The notes under the pieces are model-generated. The model saw only the letters and a program-made list of their open reading frames with translations, was not told the DNA's origin and did not search any database. DNA of 64,000 bases from an uncultured Mycoplasmatota bacterium (lineage in GTDB: Bacteria; Bacillota_I; Bacilli_A; RF39; UBA660), in assembly GCA_947302655.1 (NCBI GenBank), contig CAMYVW010000001.1:404263-468262 (forward strand), given 5' to 3'. Numbering within the stretch: the stretch's first letter is position 1; the number at the start of each line of letters is the position of its first letter. Positions 1 to 8,359 of the stretch are shown here, one piece after another. Made by a program: the position numbers and the translations under genes.

Positions 1-765
1 TACACAGGTATTATTGGGCTTGGAAGAGTTATTCAAGAAGCACTTTGTATGAATTATCCAGCTATATTTATTGGATATGGAAAAATTGCTGGAGTTGTAG
101 ATCAAAAAATTTATAAAGAAGTAAAAAATATAAATTTTGTACCAGCTACGCTTGATGATATTGAAATATCAAAATTACAAAAACAAATTGAAGAAATAAA
201 TAGTGGTAAACTAAGTAAATACCAATTTCGAGATGAGGTAATATCTGACTTTGGTGTATCTAATTTAAGCAAATATATTAATGAAATAAAAACAATTGCA
301 CCAGAATCAATTGATATAATAAATAAAATATTTAACGATATTGATAATATAGATGATAAGAGTGATTACTTCTATAATTCAAGATTAATTTTTAATATTC
401 TTTATAATAGATTATCTACATATAGTAAAAATGTTTATTTTAAAAATTTATTATCGGATAATCTTAGATATTTCTTATTAGAAGATAAAATTGATACCAA
501 TTTACAAAAATCTAATAGTGATATTATCGAATTAAGAAATATTGAAGAAATCCATAAAAACGATATAAATAGTTCAATAAATAATGTTATACTAGATATG
601 AATAAAAAAATAGATGATTTATCAGAGCAAAACAAAAAACTGAAGGAATTGTTAGATCAAAATCAGGTTTTAAGTGAAGAATTATTAAATTATAAAAAAG
701 GTAAGTTATACAAAGCATCCACAAAAATATATGCGTGGAAATCAAAATTTAGAAGGAAAAAATAA
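1..765 (+). CDS. Glycosyltransferase, C-terminal part (partial at the left edge)
   Basis: The frame is open to base 1, so the ATG at 49 is internal and the gene starts outside the window. The first residues (GLGRVIQEAL, then PAIFIGYGKIAGVVD) resemble the C-terminal nucleotide-sugar-binding stretch of GT-B glycosyltransferases (pattern G-x-GR-x2-EA). The rest is helical and charged, with a coiled-coil-like segment near its end and a basic final tail. It sits 15 nt before the flavoprotein gene at 781, which has a strong AGGAGG site, so the two are probably cotranscribed in a surface-polysaccharide cluster. The sugar specificity cannot be seen. Confidence 0.55.
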   Translation, partial: YTGIIGLGRVIQEALCMNYPAIFIGYGKIAGVVDQKIYKEVKNINFVPATLDDIEISKLQKQIEEINSGKLSKYQFRDEVISDFGVSNLSKYINEIKTIAPESIDIINKIFNDIDNIDDKSDYFYNSRLIFNILYNRLSTYSKNVYFKNLLSDNLRYFLLEDKIDTNLQKSNSDIIELRNIEEIHKNDINSSINNVILDMNKKIDDLSEQNKKLKELLDQNQVLSEELLNYKKGKLYKASTKIYAWKSKFRRKK

Positions 766-780
766 TTAGGAGGAATATAT

Positions 781-2049
781 ATGCAAAAAGTAAAATATTT
801 AATAATAGGAGCAGGAATTTCAGGTTTAACTTTTGCAAATTACTGTGGAGATGATTATGTTATTTGCGAAAAAGAAAATGAAGTAGGGGGATACTGTAGA
901 ACAATCAAAAGAAATGGTTATGTATGGGATTATGCTGGACATTTCTTTCATTTTAAAACTGATGAATTTAAGAAAAAATTTATAGATAAAATGAATAGTG
1001 ATGAAATAGTATATAATGATAAATGTACGAAAATATTATATAAAAATAAATTTGTAGATTTTCCATTCCAAACTAACATTCATCAGCTTGAAAAGGATGA
1101 ATTTATTGATTGTTTATATGATTTATTTAACAAAGAAGAAAAAGAACATTATGATAATTTTCTAGATATGCTTTATGGAAAATTTGGTAAATCAATTGTT
1201 GAAAAGTTTTTAAAACCTTATAATGAGAAACTTTATGCTATTGATTTAACAAAATTAGATGTAGACGCAATGGGAAGATTCTTTCCATATGCTGATAAAG
1301 AAGCTATTATTAAAAACATGAAAAATTCAGAAGTTAACTCATACAATAGTAGTTTCTTATATCCTAAAAATGGTGCTGGAAGTTTTATTAAGATTTTATA
1401 TGATAATCTTGATAAAAATAAAGTGTTACTAAATACATCTGTTGTAAATATTGATACAGATAAAAAAGTAGCAAAATTATCTAGTGGTGAAGAAATAGAG
1501 TATGAATATTTGATTAATACAATGCCTTTAAATAGATTCCTTGAACTTTTAGGAGGACATTCAAGTTTAGTTGATGAAATGTCTTACAATAAAGTTTTGG
1601 TTTTTAATTTAGGATTTGATAAACCATCACCTTTATGTACTAAAGAACACTGGTTATATATGCCTGATAAAACTGATAATTATTACAGGGTAGGTTTCTA
1701 CAATAATATTTTAGGTAATGAAAAATTAAGTATGTATATTGAAATTGGATATTCAAAAAATGATGTCATAACTGAAGATGAAATAATTAATCAATTAAAA
1801 TTAACACTTGAAAATTTAAAGAAAGATGGAATTATTGATGATAGTGTTAAATTAGTTGATTATATGTCTATTATAATGGATCCTGCTTATGTTCATATAA
1901 GCACAGAAACAACTAAAAAGATTGACTCACTAAAGAATGAATTTAAATCTAATAACATCTATACAATAGGTAGATATGGTGCTTGGATTTACAATTCAAT
2001 GGAAGATTCAATGGTTGTTGCTAAGGAATTAGCAGAATCACTAAAATAA
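781..2049 (+). CDS. FAD-dependent oxidoreductase, UDP-galactopyranose mutase / amine oxidase-like
   Basis: The 422-aa protein opens with an FAD-binding Rossmann motif (GAGISG, residues 10-15), followed by a flavin-family EKENEVGGYCRT stretch and an aromatic HFFHF segment near residue 55. The C-terminal GRYGAWIYNSMEDS resembles the second FAD-contacting motif of this superfamily. Family knowledge: such proteins in polysaccharide loci are related to UDP-galactopyranose mutase, but many act on unknown sugars. AGGAGG lies 8 nt before the ATG. It follows a glycosyltransferase and ends at a bidirectional terminator. A role in making an activated sugar is inferred from context. Confidence 0.7.
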   Translation: MQKVKYLIIGAGISGLTFANYCGDDYVICEKENEVGGYCRTIKRNGYVWDYAGHFFHFKTDEFKKKFIDKMNSDEIVYNDKCTKILYKNKFVDFPFQTNIHQLEKDEFIDCLYDLFNKEEKEHYDNFLDMLYGKFGKSIVEKFLKPYNEKLYAIDLTKLDVDAMGRFFPYADKEAIIKNMKNSEVNSYNSSFLYPKNGAGSFIKILYDNLDKNKVLLNTSVVNIDTDKKVAKLSSGEEIEYEYLINTMPLNRFLELLGGHSSLVDEMSYNKVLVFNLGFDKPSPLCTKEHWLYMPDKTDNYYRVGFYNNILGNEKLSMYIEIGYSKNDVITEDEIINQLKLTLENLKKDGIIDDSVKLVDYMSIIMDPAYVHISTETTKKIDSLKNEFKSNNIYTIGRYGAWIYNSMEDSMVVAKELAESLK

Positions 2050-2078
2050 AAAACCAAGAAGATTACTTCTTGGTTTTT
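2050..2078. terminator. Bidirectional terminator between convergent genes
   Basis: AAAACCAAGAAG, loop ATTA, then CTTCTTGGTTTT with T runs on both strands. The stop codon of the minus-strand gene lies in the loop, so the hairpin overlaps its coding end. Confidence 0.85.
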
Positions 2079-3838
2079 AATTGCTTATTTTTTATTAGAT
2101 TAATATCACTAATACATATTGGTATTATTATTAAAAGCGGATAATAATATCTTGATATAGTTCCTGGTGCAACGAATAATGTTAGTAATAATCCTAATAT
2201 AAAACTGTATGGTAGAATAATTGAATACTTCTTGTTTATTAGATTTATTAGTAGTGAGAATATAATTATTATAGTATATAACCCAAATGTAAATAATGTA
2301 TTGATAATCGGAATATATATCCAGTTATCATCTTCAATAATAAATGTTAAAAAATTATCATATGGTTTAATTAGTGAGTGTCTTTTTATTTCTATATAAT
2401 TTTTATTCCAAGCTTTTGCATCTAGCATGTTATATTGTAAATACTCATGGTACATTCTTGAATCATAATAATTCTTATTTGGATACCACCAACTTAATGT
2501 ATTCATTAAAAATGCTTCAATGTAATTTACAGGATGGTGTTTTCCAATTTTTAACCAAAATATTAAATAGTCTTTTAAGTTTTCTTCAGCATACTTTTCG
2601 TATAATCCACTTTTCATCATATCAGCAATTGATGGATTTACATCATAGTATTTAAAATTATCAACGTTATAATAATTATCTAGTATATCGTATTCATCAT
2701 CTGTTAAACCGTCATATGTGTATACTCTTGCTAGTTGTTGAGTTGGAACACTTGTCATCTCTCTAATTGTATCACCTTTAATAACGCCAATTTTTGGTAG
2801 TAGAACTTTATTATAACAAGTAAGTAGAAGTATTGGAGTCGCAAACATAGCTAGTGCTCTTAATCTATATTTTTTTATAAATATGATTGAAATAGGTAGT
2901 GATAAGTATAATAGATAAACTCCATTGTTTCTAATTAAGCATAGCATTAATGCACAAATTGAGAACTTAATAATTGTAGAATTTTTTGCTATTTCATTCT
3001 CATCTTCATATATCTTATATAAAATAATTAGGGTAAGAGCAAAGAATGCTGCAAAAATAGTATCTTGAGTTGCGCTCATAGCCATTACAGTACAAAAAGG
3101 AAATATTCCAAAAAATAGGATTAATATAGTATTAAATAATTTACTCTCATGTCGTTTATTAATAAAGGATATTATTTTTGTATATACAAATGTTAATAGA
3201 ACGCTTTGTAAAAAAATAAATATTCCGAAACCAGCGGCATAACTGTTAAATAAATATTTGCCAAGTTCAACAAGTTTACCAATTAATAAACAATATACGT
3301 ATGAAAAATGTGTTGTAATTTGAACATTAGATTTAATAATTTGCATTATCTGGAATCCTGCATCATAGTGATATACTCCAGGACACATAGCTAAGAATGC
3401 TATAAGATTTAGAATGAACAAAATAATAAAATATTTAATAAAACTAAACTTTTTTTCAGTTGCTTTAATTTTAAAAACTTTGTTACAACAAAGATTAATT
3501 AGAGGGATAAAGGCAAAAGAAAGGAATAAAATGTTAAAAACTAATTTAATTCCCCAATCAATATTACTAGTTAATTCTAAGTGTGTTCCAAGAACTGTTA
3601 TAGTTGATAATAATATAGAAAAGAATATTGAAAAAAGGTTGTATTTTTTAAAATCATTTGATTTTGTATATAGCGATATTAATCCGGAAAAAATAATTAT
3701 ATTAACAAAGCAGTTATATATGTTAACATCAGAAAAATGATCATATATCATTAATACGCCGGTTGTACCAAAAAACGCAAATAAAACATTAAAGATATTT
3801 TTATATTTTTTATATACATTTAAAATATTATTTTTCAT
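2063..3838 (-). CDS. Polytopic membrane protein, DUF6020-like (GT-C-type candidate)
   Basis: The 591-aa protein has at least ten hydrophobic segments. The segment CPGVYHYDAGFQIMQ, about residues 153-167, matches the PG-x-x-x-YD-x-G pattern I associate with DUF6020 membrane proteins, which resemble GT-C glycosyltransferases and occur in polysaccharide regions. A large extracellular loop lies in the last third. It is on the strand opposite its neighbours, with its own extended -10 (TGCTATAAT) near 3850-3860 inside a short palindrome. A lipid-linked sugar donor as substrate is inferred only. Confidence 0.6.
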   Translation of the reverse strand: MKNNILNVYKKYKNIFNVLFAFFGTTGVLMIYDHFSDVNIYNCFVNIIIFSGLISLYTKSNDFKKYNLFSIFFSILLSTITVLGTHLELTSNIDWGIKLVFNILFLSFAFIPLINLCCNKVFKIKATEKKFSFIKYFIILFILNLIAFLAMCPGVYHYDAGFQIMQIIKSNVQITTHFSYVYCLLIGKLVELGKYLFNSYAAGFGIFIFLQSVLLTFVYTKIISFINKRHESKLFNTILILFFGIFPFCTVMAMSATQDTIFAAFFALTLIILYKIYEDENEIAKNSTIIKFSICALMLCLIRNNGVYLLYLSLPISIIFIKKYRLRALAMFATPILLLTCYNKVLLPKIGVIKGDTIREMTSVPTQQLARVYTYDGLTDDEYDILDNYYNVDNFKYYDVNPSIADMMKSGLYEKYAEENLKDYLIFWLKIGKHHPVNYIEAFLMNTLSWWYPNKNYYDSRMYHEYLQYNMLDAKAWNKNYIEIKRHSLIKPYDNFLTFIIEDDNWIYIPIINTLFTFGLYTIIIIFSLLINLINKKYSIILPYSFILGLLLTLFVAPGTISRYYYPLLIIIPICISDINLIKNKQLKTKK

Positions 3839-3891
3839 ATCATCACCTATGCTAAATTATAGCATAAGAAAATAGATATATTAAATATTTT

Positions 3892-3920
3892 TTGACTATT
3901 ATTCTTTAAAATTGTATAAT
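3892..3920 (+). promoter_or_regulatory. Sigma-A promoter for the DPM1-like gene
   Basis: TTGACT at 3892-3897, 17 nt, TATAAT at 3915-3920. The ATG at 3919 overlaps the -10, which rules it out as the start codon. Confidence 0.85.
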
Positions 3921-3942
3921 GATTATTGTTAGGAGTATAGTA

Positions 3943-4737
3943 ATGAAGAAAAAAACAGAAAATATAACAAAAACAACAAAAAAATCAAATAGTAAATCAA
4001 AAACTAAAAAAATAGAAATTAAAAAAAGAAAACTATCAATTGTAGTTCCTGTATATAACGAAAAAGATTTAGTTATTGATGTTCTAAAAAAAGTTAGAAG
4101 TTTAAAAATTAAGGATACTGATATTGAACTAATAGTTGTTGATGATAAGTCAACTGATGGAACAACTGAAATTCTAAAAAAAGATGGAAACAAGTACGCC
4201 GATAAAGTTCTTTTCCATGAGGTTAATATGGGAAAAGGAGCTGGACTTAGAACTGGATTTAAAGAAACTACAGGTGATGTAGTAATTGTGCAAGATGCAG
4301 ATTTTGAATATGACTGTGAGGAAATACCATTAGTAGTTGAACCAATATTTAAAGGTGAATGTGATGTTTGTTATGGTTCAAGATTTCTAAATAAAGAGTA
4401 TAAAGGTTACAAACAAAATCAATTAGCGAATAGAATTCTTACAGGTTTATCTAATTTTATGACAGGTCTAAAAGTAACAGATATGGAAACTTGTTATAAA
4501 GCATTTAAAGGAGATCTAATTAGAAACGTTAATATTAAAGAAAATAGGTTTGGATTTGAGCCTGAAATTACAGCAAAAGTTTCTAAGAAAAAAGTAAAAT
4601 TAATGGAAGTTCCAATACATTATTATCCTCGTACTAAAGAAGAAGGAAAGAAAATTAAACTAAAAGATGGATTTAGAGCTTTATGGTGTATAACAAAGTA
4701 TAAATTTGCTAAGGATAAAAATGAAAAAAGAAGCTAA
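3943..4737 (+). CDS. Family 2 glycosyltransferase, dolichyl-phosphate mannose synthase-like
   Basis: The start at 3943 has AGGAG 7 nt upstream. An earlier in-frame ATG at 3919 lies in the promoter. The 264-aa protein has a lysine-rich N-terminal tail, then a GT2 fold: SIVVPVYNEKD, VVDDKSTDGT and VQDADFEYD (DxD-like), matching soluble polyprenyl-phosphate hexose synthases such as DPM1. It has no membrane segments of its own, and the next gene, overlapping by 17 nt, encodes GtrA. Such pairs usually make and flip a polyprenyl-phosphate-linked sugar, so this likely supplies a lipid-linked monosaccharide for glycosylating wall polymers or lipids. Confidence 0.85.
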   Translation: MKKKTENITKTTKKSNSKSKTKKIEIKKRKLSIVVPVYNEKDLVIDVLKKVRSLKIKDTDIELIVVDDKSTDGTTEILKKDGNKYADKVLFHEVNMGKGAGLRTGFKETTGDVVIVQDADFEYDCEEIPLVVEPIFKGECDVCYGSRFLNKEYKGYKQNQLANRILTGLSNFMTGLKVTDMETCYKAFKGDLIRNVNIKENRFGFEPEITAKVSKKKVKLMEVPIHYYPRTKEEGKKIKLKDGFRALWCITKYKFAKDKNEKRS

Positions 4738-5110
4738 AAAGTTTATTTCATATTTTATAGTTGGTGGACTTTCTGCAATAGTTGAGTGGGTAGGATTTGC
4801 AATATTTAATAAGTTTATGGCATATCTTCTTGCAACTATTCTTGCATTTTGTTTTTCAACAACATTTAATTATTTTCTTGGTAAGCACATGACATTTAAA
4901 AATTATGAAAAGAAGAAATCAGATTTAATGAATGTTTTTATTGTAAGCGCCATAGGATTAGTTTTAAATGTATTATTTATGTATTTAATAATTGACATAT
5001 TTAACTTTAAATATGAGTTTATAGCTAAAGTTATTTCAACTGGTTTAGTATTTATGTGGAATTATATATCAAGAAGATTATTTATATATAAAAACGAACT
5101 AGATAACTAG
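4721..5110 (+). CDS. GtrA-family membrane protein
   Basis: The ATG at 4721 with AAGGAT upstream is preferred to a TTG at 4706. The 129-aa protein has four hydrophobic helices and the family opening KKFISYFIVGGLSAIVEW, plus a basic aromatic pattern near the end (WNYISRRLFIYK). GtrA proteins are thought to flip polyprenyl-phosphate-linked sugars. Its start lies inside the end of the DPM1-like gene, implying translational coupling and a shared pathway. Confidence 0.85.
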   Translation: MKKEAKKFISYFIVGGLSAIVEWVGFAIFNKFMAYLLATILAFCFSTTFNYFLGKHMTFKNYEKKKSDLMNVFIVSAIGLVLNVLFMYLIIDIFNFKYEFIAKVISTGLVFMWNYISRRLFIYKNELDN

Positions 5111-5118
5111 TTCTTTTT
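5096..5118 (+). terminator. Short terminator overlapping the gtrA stop
   Basis: GAACTAG, loop ATAA, CTAGTTC, then TTTTT. The TAG stop codon lies in the 3' arm. The stem is only 7 bp, so read-through into the fusion gene at 5138 is possible. Confidence 0.6.
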
Positions 5119-5137
5119 ATTAATAAAGGAGTATTTT

Positions 5138-7060
5138 ATGGAAAATAAAGAAATTGAATTATTTGTTCCTGGAAGACTATGTATTATGGGAGAACATAGT
5201 GACTGGGCAGGAAGATATAGAGATGTTAATAATAAAATTGAAAAAGGATATGCTATTGTAACAGGTATTGAAGAAGGAATATTTGCAACGGCTAAAATTT
5301 CTGATAAATTAATTGTTAAAAACACAATATCAAAAAAAACTTTTAGTTGTGAAATGGACTATCAAGAATTAAAAAAAATTGCCGAATCAGGATCATATTG
5401 GAGTTATGTTGCGGGTGTTGCTGCATGCATTAAAGAACAATATAACATAGGCGGAATTGAAATTAAGATAAATAAAGTAACTATTCCTGAAAAAAAAGGT
5501 CTTTCTTCAAGTGCGGCAATATGTGTTTTGGTTACAAGAGCATTTAATCAACTATATAATTTACATTTAAATACCATGGGTGAAATGAATCTTGCATATT
5601 TAGGAGAAATTACAACGCCATCTCGTTGTGGCAAACTTGATCAAGCTTGTGCATTTGGTAAAAAACCTATTCTGATGGAATTTGATGGTGATAGAATTAC
5701 TGTTAAAGATATTAAAGTTAAAAATGATTTGCATTTTGTTTTTGCAGATCTAATGAGTAAAAAAAATACAATTAAAATACTAGGCGATTTAAACAAAGCT
5801 TTTCCTTTTGCAGATAACGAAGTGGAAACTAATGTTCAAAAAGGATTAGGAGAAATTAATAAAAAATTAATTAGTGAAAGTATTGAATGTATTGAAAAAG
5901 GAGACAATGAAGGTCTCGGAAAAATTATGATAAAATTTCAGGAAAACTTTGACAAATATGTTGCCCCTGCATGTCCTGAAGAATTAACATCACCAAAACT
6001 TCATGAGGTATTAAATGATAAGAATATAAAGGAATTATCATTCGGAGCTAAAGGTGTTGGTTCTCAAGGCGATGGAACTGTACAAGTTTTAGCCAAAGAT
6101 GAAAAAACACAAAATAAGATTAAAAAATATTTTGAAAAAGAACTAAAGATGGATGCTTTTAATTTGACAATTGAACATACAAAACCGGTTAAAAAAGCTA
6201 TAATTCCTGTAGCTGGGAATGGAACCAGAATGTATCCGATAACAAAAAGTATTAAAAAAGCTTTTTTACCTATTATTGATGAAGACGGTATAATAAAACC
6301 GGTTATATTATGTTTACTTGAGGAAGTAATTAATGCCGGTATAGAAGAAGTATGTTTGGTTATTGATGAAGCTGATCAACCTGAATATGACAACTTATTT
6401 AATAAACCATTATCTGCTGATGTAACATCAAAACTTTCTGAAGATATGCTTAAATACGAATCAAAAATTTTAAGTATTGGTAAAAAAATAACATACGTAT
6501 ATCAAAAAGAAAAATTAGGTTTAGGACATGCCGTGTCTTTATGTAAAAACTTTGCTAATAATGACCCAGTACTTTTAGTTTTAGGTGATCAATTATACAA
6601 AACCAAAAACAGTAAAAATTGTACAGAACAAATAATTGATAGTTTTGAAAAATCAGGAATGCTTACCGTTTCAGTAACAGAAGTAGATAAAAAAGATGTA
6701 TCAAAGTACGGTATATTATGTGGCAACATTCAAGATAAGGATAATTATTTCTTCGTTGATAAAATGGTAGAAAAGCCTGAAGAAAGCGTTGCAGAAGAAA
6801 AATATTACACATCATATTATAATCAAAAAAAATACTATGCTGTATTTGGTGAATATATTTTAACTGATGAAGTCTTTAAAAAATTAGATGAACACATCAA
6901 AAATAACGTTAAGGAAAGAGGAGAATTCCAATTAACTTCGGCTTTAGATGAAGTCAGAGAAGTACATGGAATGGTTGCTTACATCCCTGATGGTGAAATG
7001 TTAGATGTAGGTAATGTTAAAGCATATAAAAGAACATTTGAGAAAAAATCTAATGATTAA
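5138..7060 (+). CDS. Fusion: GHMP sugar kinase + nucleotidyltransferase (GalU-like)
   Basis: Residues 1 to about 345 are a GHMP kinase: PGR at 11-13, GEHSDW from 18, and the ATP loop GLSSSAA at 121-127. From residue 351 a sugar-1-phosphate nucleotidyltransferase begins, with GNGTR at 360-364, PITKS, FLPI, a GLGHAV stretch and a GDQLY segment in the position of the UGP/GalU metal-binding region. One polypeptide could therefore phosphorylate a free sugar at C1 and then activate it to an NDP-sugar. The domain order is opposite to that of Bacteroides Fkp. The sugar is unknown. AGGAG lies 5 nt before a possible loose spacing to ATG, and the gene follows DPM1/gtrA. Confidence 0.8.
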   Translation: MENKEIELFVPGRLCIMGEHSDWAGRYRDVNNKIEKGYAIVTGIEEGIFATAKISDKLIVKNTISKKTFSCEMDYQELKKIAESGSYWSYVAGVAACIKEQYNIGGIEIKINKVTIPEKKGLSSSAAICVLVTRAFNQLYNLHLNTMGEMNLAYLGEITTPSRCGKLDQACAFGKKPILMEFDGDRITVKDIKVKNDLHFVFADLMSKKNTIKILGDLNKAFPFADNEVETNVQKGLGEINKKLISESIECIEKGDNEGLGKIMIKFQENFDKYVAPACPEELTSPKLHEVLNDKNIKELSFGAKGVGSQGDGTVQVLAKDEKTQNKIKKYFEKELKMDAFNLTIEHTKPVKKAIIPVAGNGTRMYPITKSIKKAFLPIIDEDGIIKPVILCLLEEVINAGIEEVCLVIDEADQPEYDNLFNKPLSADVTSKLSEDMLKYESKILSIGKKITYVYQKEKLGLGHAVSLCKNFANNDPVLLVLGDQLYKTKNSKNCTEQIIDSFEKSGMLTVSVTEVDKKDVSKYGILCGNIQDKDNYFFVDKMVEKPEESVAEEKYYTSYYNQKKYYAVFGEYILTDEVFKKLDEHIKNNVKERGEFQLTSALDEVREVHGMVAYIPDGEMLDVGNVKAYKRTFEKKSND

Positions 7061-7069
7061 TATTATTTC

Positions 7070-7101
7070 AACCTTTAAACATATTTGTTTAAAGGTTTTT
7101 T
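7070..7101 (+). terminator. Terminator after the kinase fusion, overlapping the next promoter
   Basis: AACCTTTAAACA, loop TATT, TGTTTAAAGGTT, then TTTT. The 3' arm contains the TTGTTT used as the -35 of the following promoter. Confidence 0.85.
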
Positions 7102-7113
7102 ATATTGTATAAT
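7085..7113 (+). promoter_or_regulatory. Promoter nested in a terminator
   Basis: TTGTTT at 7085-7090, 17 nt, TATAAT at 7108-7113, upstream of the flavoprotein gene at 7142. The same layout recurs at 9933-9961. Confidence 0.75.
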
Positions 7114-7141
7114 AATTAGTAGAAAAACGAGTTGATTAAGT

Positions 7142-8359
7142 ATGAAAAAAGTAATCATTATTGGTGGAGGAGCATCAGGTTTAACTGCAGCTATAAAAGC
7201 AAGTAAAGATTATGATGTAACAATCATAGAAAAGAATAATAAACTTGGTAAAAAAATATTAATAACTGGTAATGGAAAGTGCAATTATTGGAATGAAAAT
7301 CAAGATGTTAATAATATGTATCACTCATCTGGTGATTATAAAAAAATTATTAATCAATTAAATTTAACCAAAGCACATGCGTTTTTAGATTCTATAGGAA
7401 TTATTCCATTTATTAAAAATGGATATTATTATCCTAATTCTAATCAAGCAATAAGTGTTGTTAATGCACTAGTAGATGAAACTATTAATAATAACGTCAA
7501 AGTAATTAATGAAGAAGTAATAAAGGTTGAAAAGAAAGATAATAAGTTTATTATTAATAATAAGTATGCATCAGACTATTTAATTGTTGCAACAGGAGGT
7601 AAAGCAGCTCCAAAAACCGGGTCAGATGGATTTGGCTATGAAATAGCAAAAAGTTTTAATCATAACATAATTAAACCTTTACCTGCTTTAGTAGGTTTAG
7701 AAGTTGAAGAAAATATAAAAGAATTATCTGGCATTAGATTAATTGGTGAAGTTAACTTATTAATTAATAATGAACTTGTTCAAAAAGAATTAGGTGAAGT
7801 ACAATTTAATGATTATGGTTTTAGTGGTATTCCAGTTTTACAAATATCATCTAAAGCCATAAAGGCATTAGATGACAATAAAAATGTATTTATATCTATT
7901 AACTTACTTCCTAATATAGCTGATGATATTTTAGGTTTAAGATCTTTTTTAAAGGTTCAAGATAAACATTTAAATAATAAATCAATATCACAAATATTAG
8001 ATCAATTATTTAATTATAAATTATCTAATTATCTTTTAAAGATATCTAAAATAGATAGTAATGCTAAAATTGAAAAATTATCAAATAATGAACTAGATTT
8101 ACTTTGTCATAATATCTTAAATTTCAATTTCAAAATTATTAAAGACCATGGCTTTGAAAACGCACAGACAACATCTGGTGGAGTTGATCTAAAGGAAATA
8201 AATTTAGATACACTAGAGTCTTTAAAAGTAAAAGGATTATATTTTTGTGGTGAAGTACTGGATGTTGATGGAGCATGTGGTGGTTATAATCTATCATTTG
8301 CATGGACATCTGGTCTAATTGCAGGTGAAATTCGAGGTGATACTAATGCTTCGAATTAA
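7142..8359 (+). CDS. HI0933/YhiN-family flavoprotein
   Basis: The 405-aa protein starts with an FAD Rossmann motif (GGGASG, residues 8-13), then EKNNKLGKKILITGNGKCN, a signature of the HI0933 family (YhiN/YtfP type, often labelled aminoacetone oxidase family). The C-terminal GGVDLKEI and CGEVLDVDGACGGYNL stretches are also typical. The physiological substrate of the family is not established. It overlaps the next flavoprotein by 14 nt, so the pair is one transcription unit. Confidence 0.85.
   Translation: MKKVIIIGGGASGLTAAIKASKDYDVTIIEKNNKLGKKILITGNGKCNYWNENQDVNNMYHSSGDYKKIINQLNLTKAHAFLDSIGIIPFIKNGYYYPNSNQAISVVNALVDETINNNVKVINEEVIKVEKKDNKFIINNKYASDYLIVATGGKAAPKTGSDGFGYEIAKSFNHNIIKPLPALVGLEVEENIKELSGIRLIGEVNLLINNELVQKELGEVQFNDYGFSGIPVLQISSKAIKALDDNKNVFISINLLPNIADDILGLRSFLKVQDKHLNNKSISQILDQLFNYKLSNYLLKISKIDSNAKIEKLSNNELDLLCHNILNFNFKIIKDHGFENAQTTSGGVDLKEINLDTLESLKVKGLYFCGEVLDVDGACGGYNLSFAWTSGLIAGEIRGDTNASN

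Noticed and set aside
3906-4193. Minus-strand hydrophobic 95-aa frame
   Set aside because: It is the shadow of the lysine-rich start of the DPM1-like gene.
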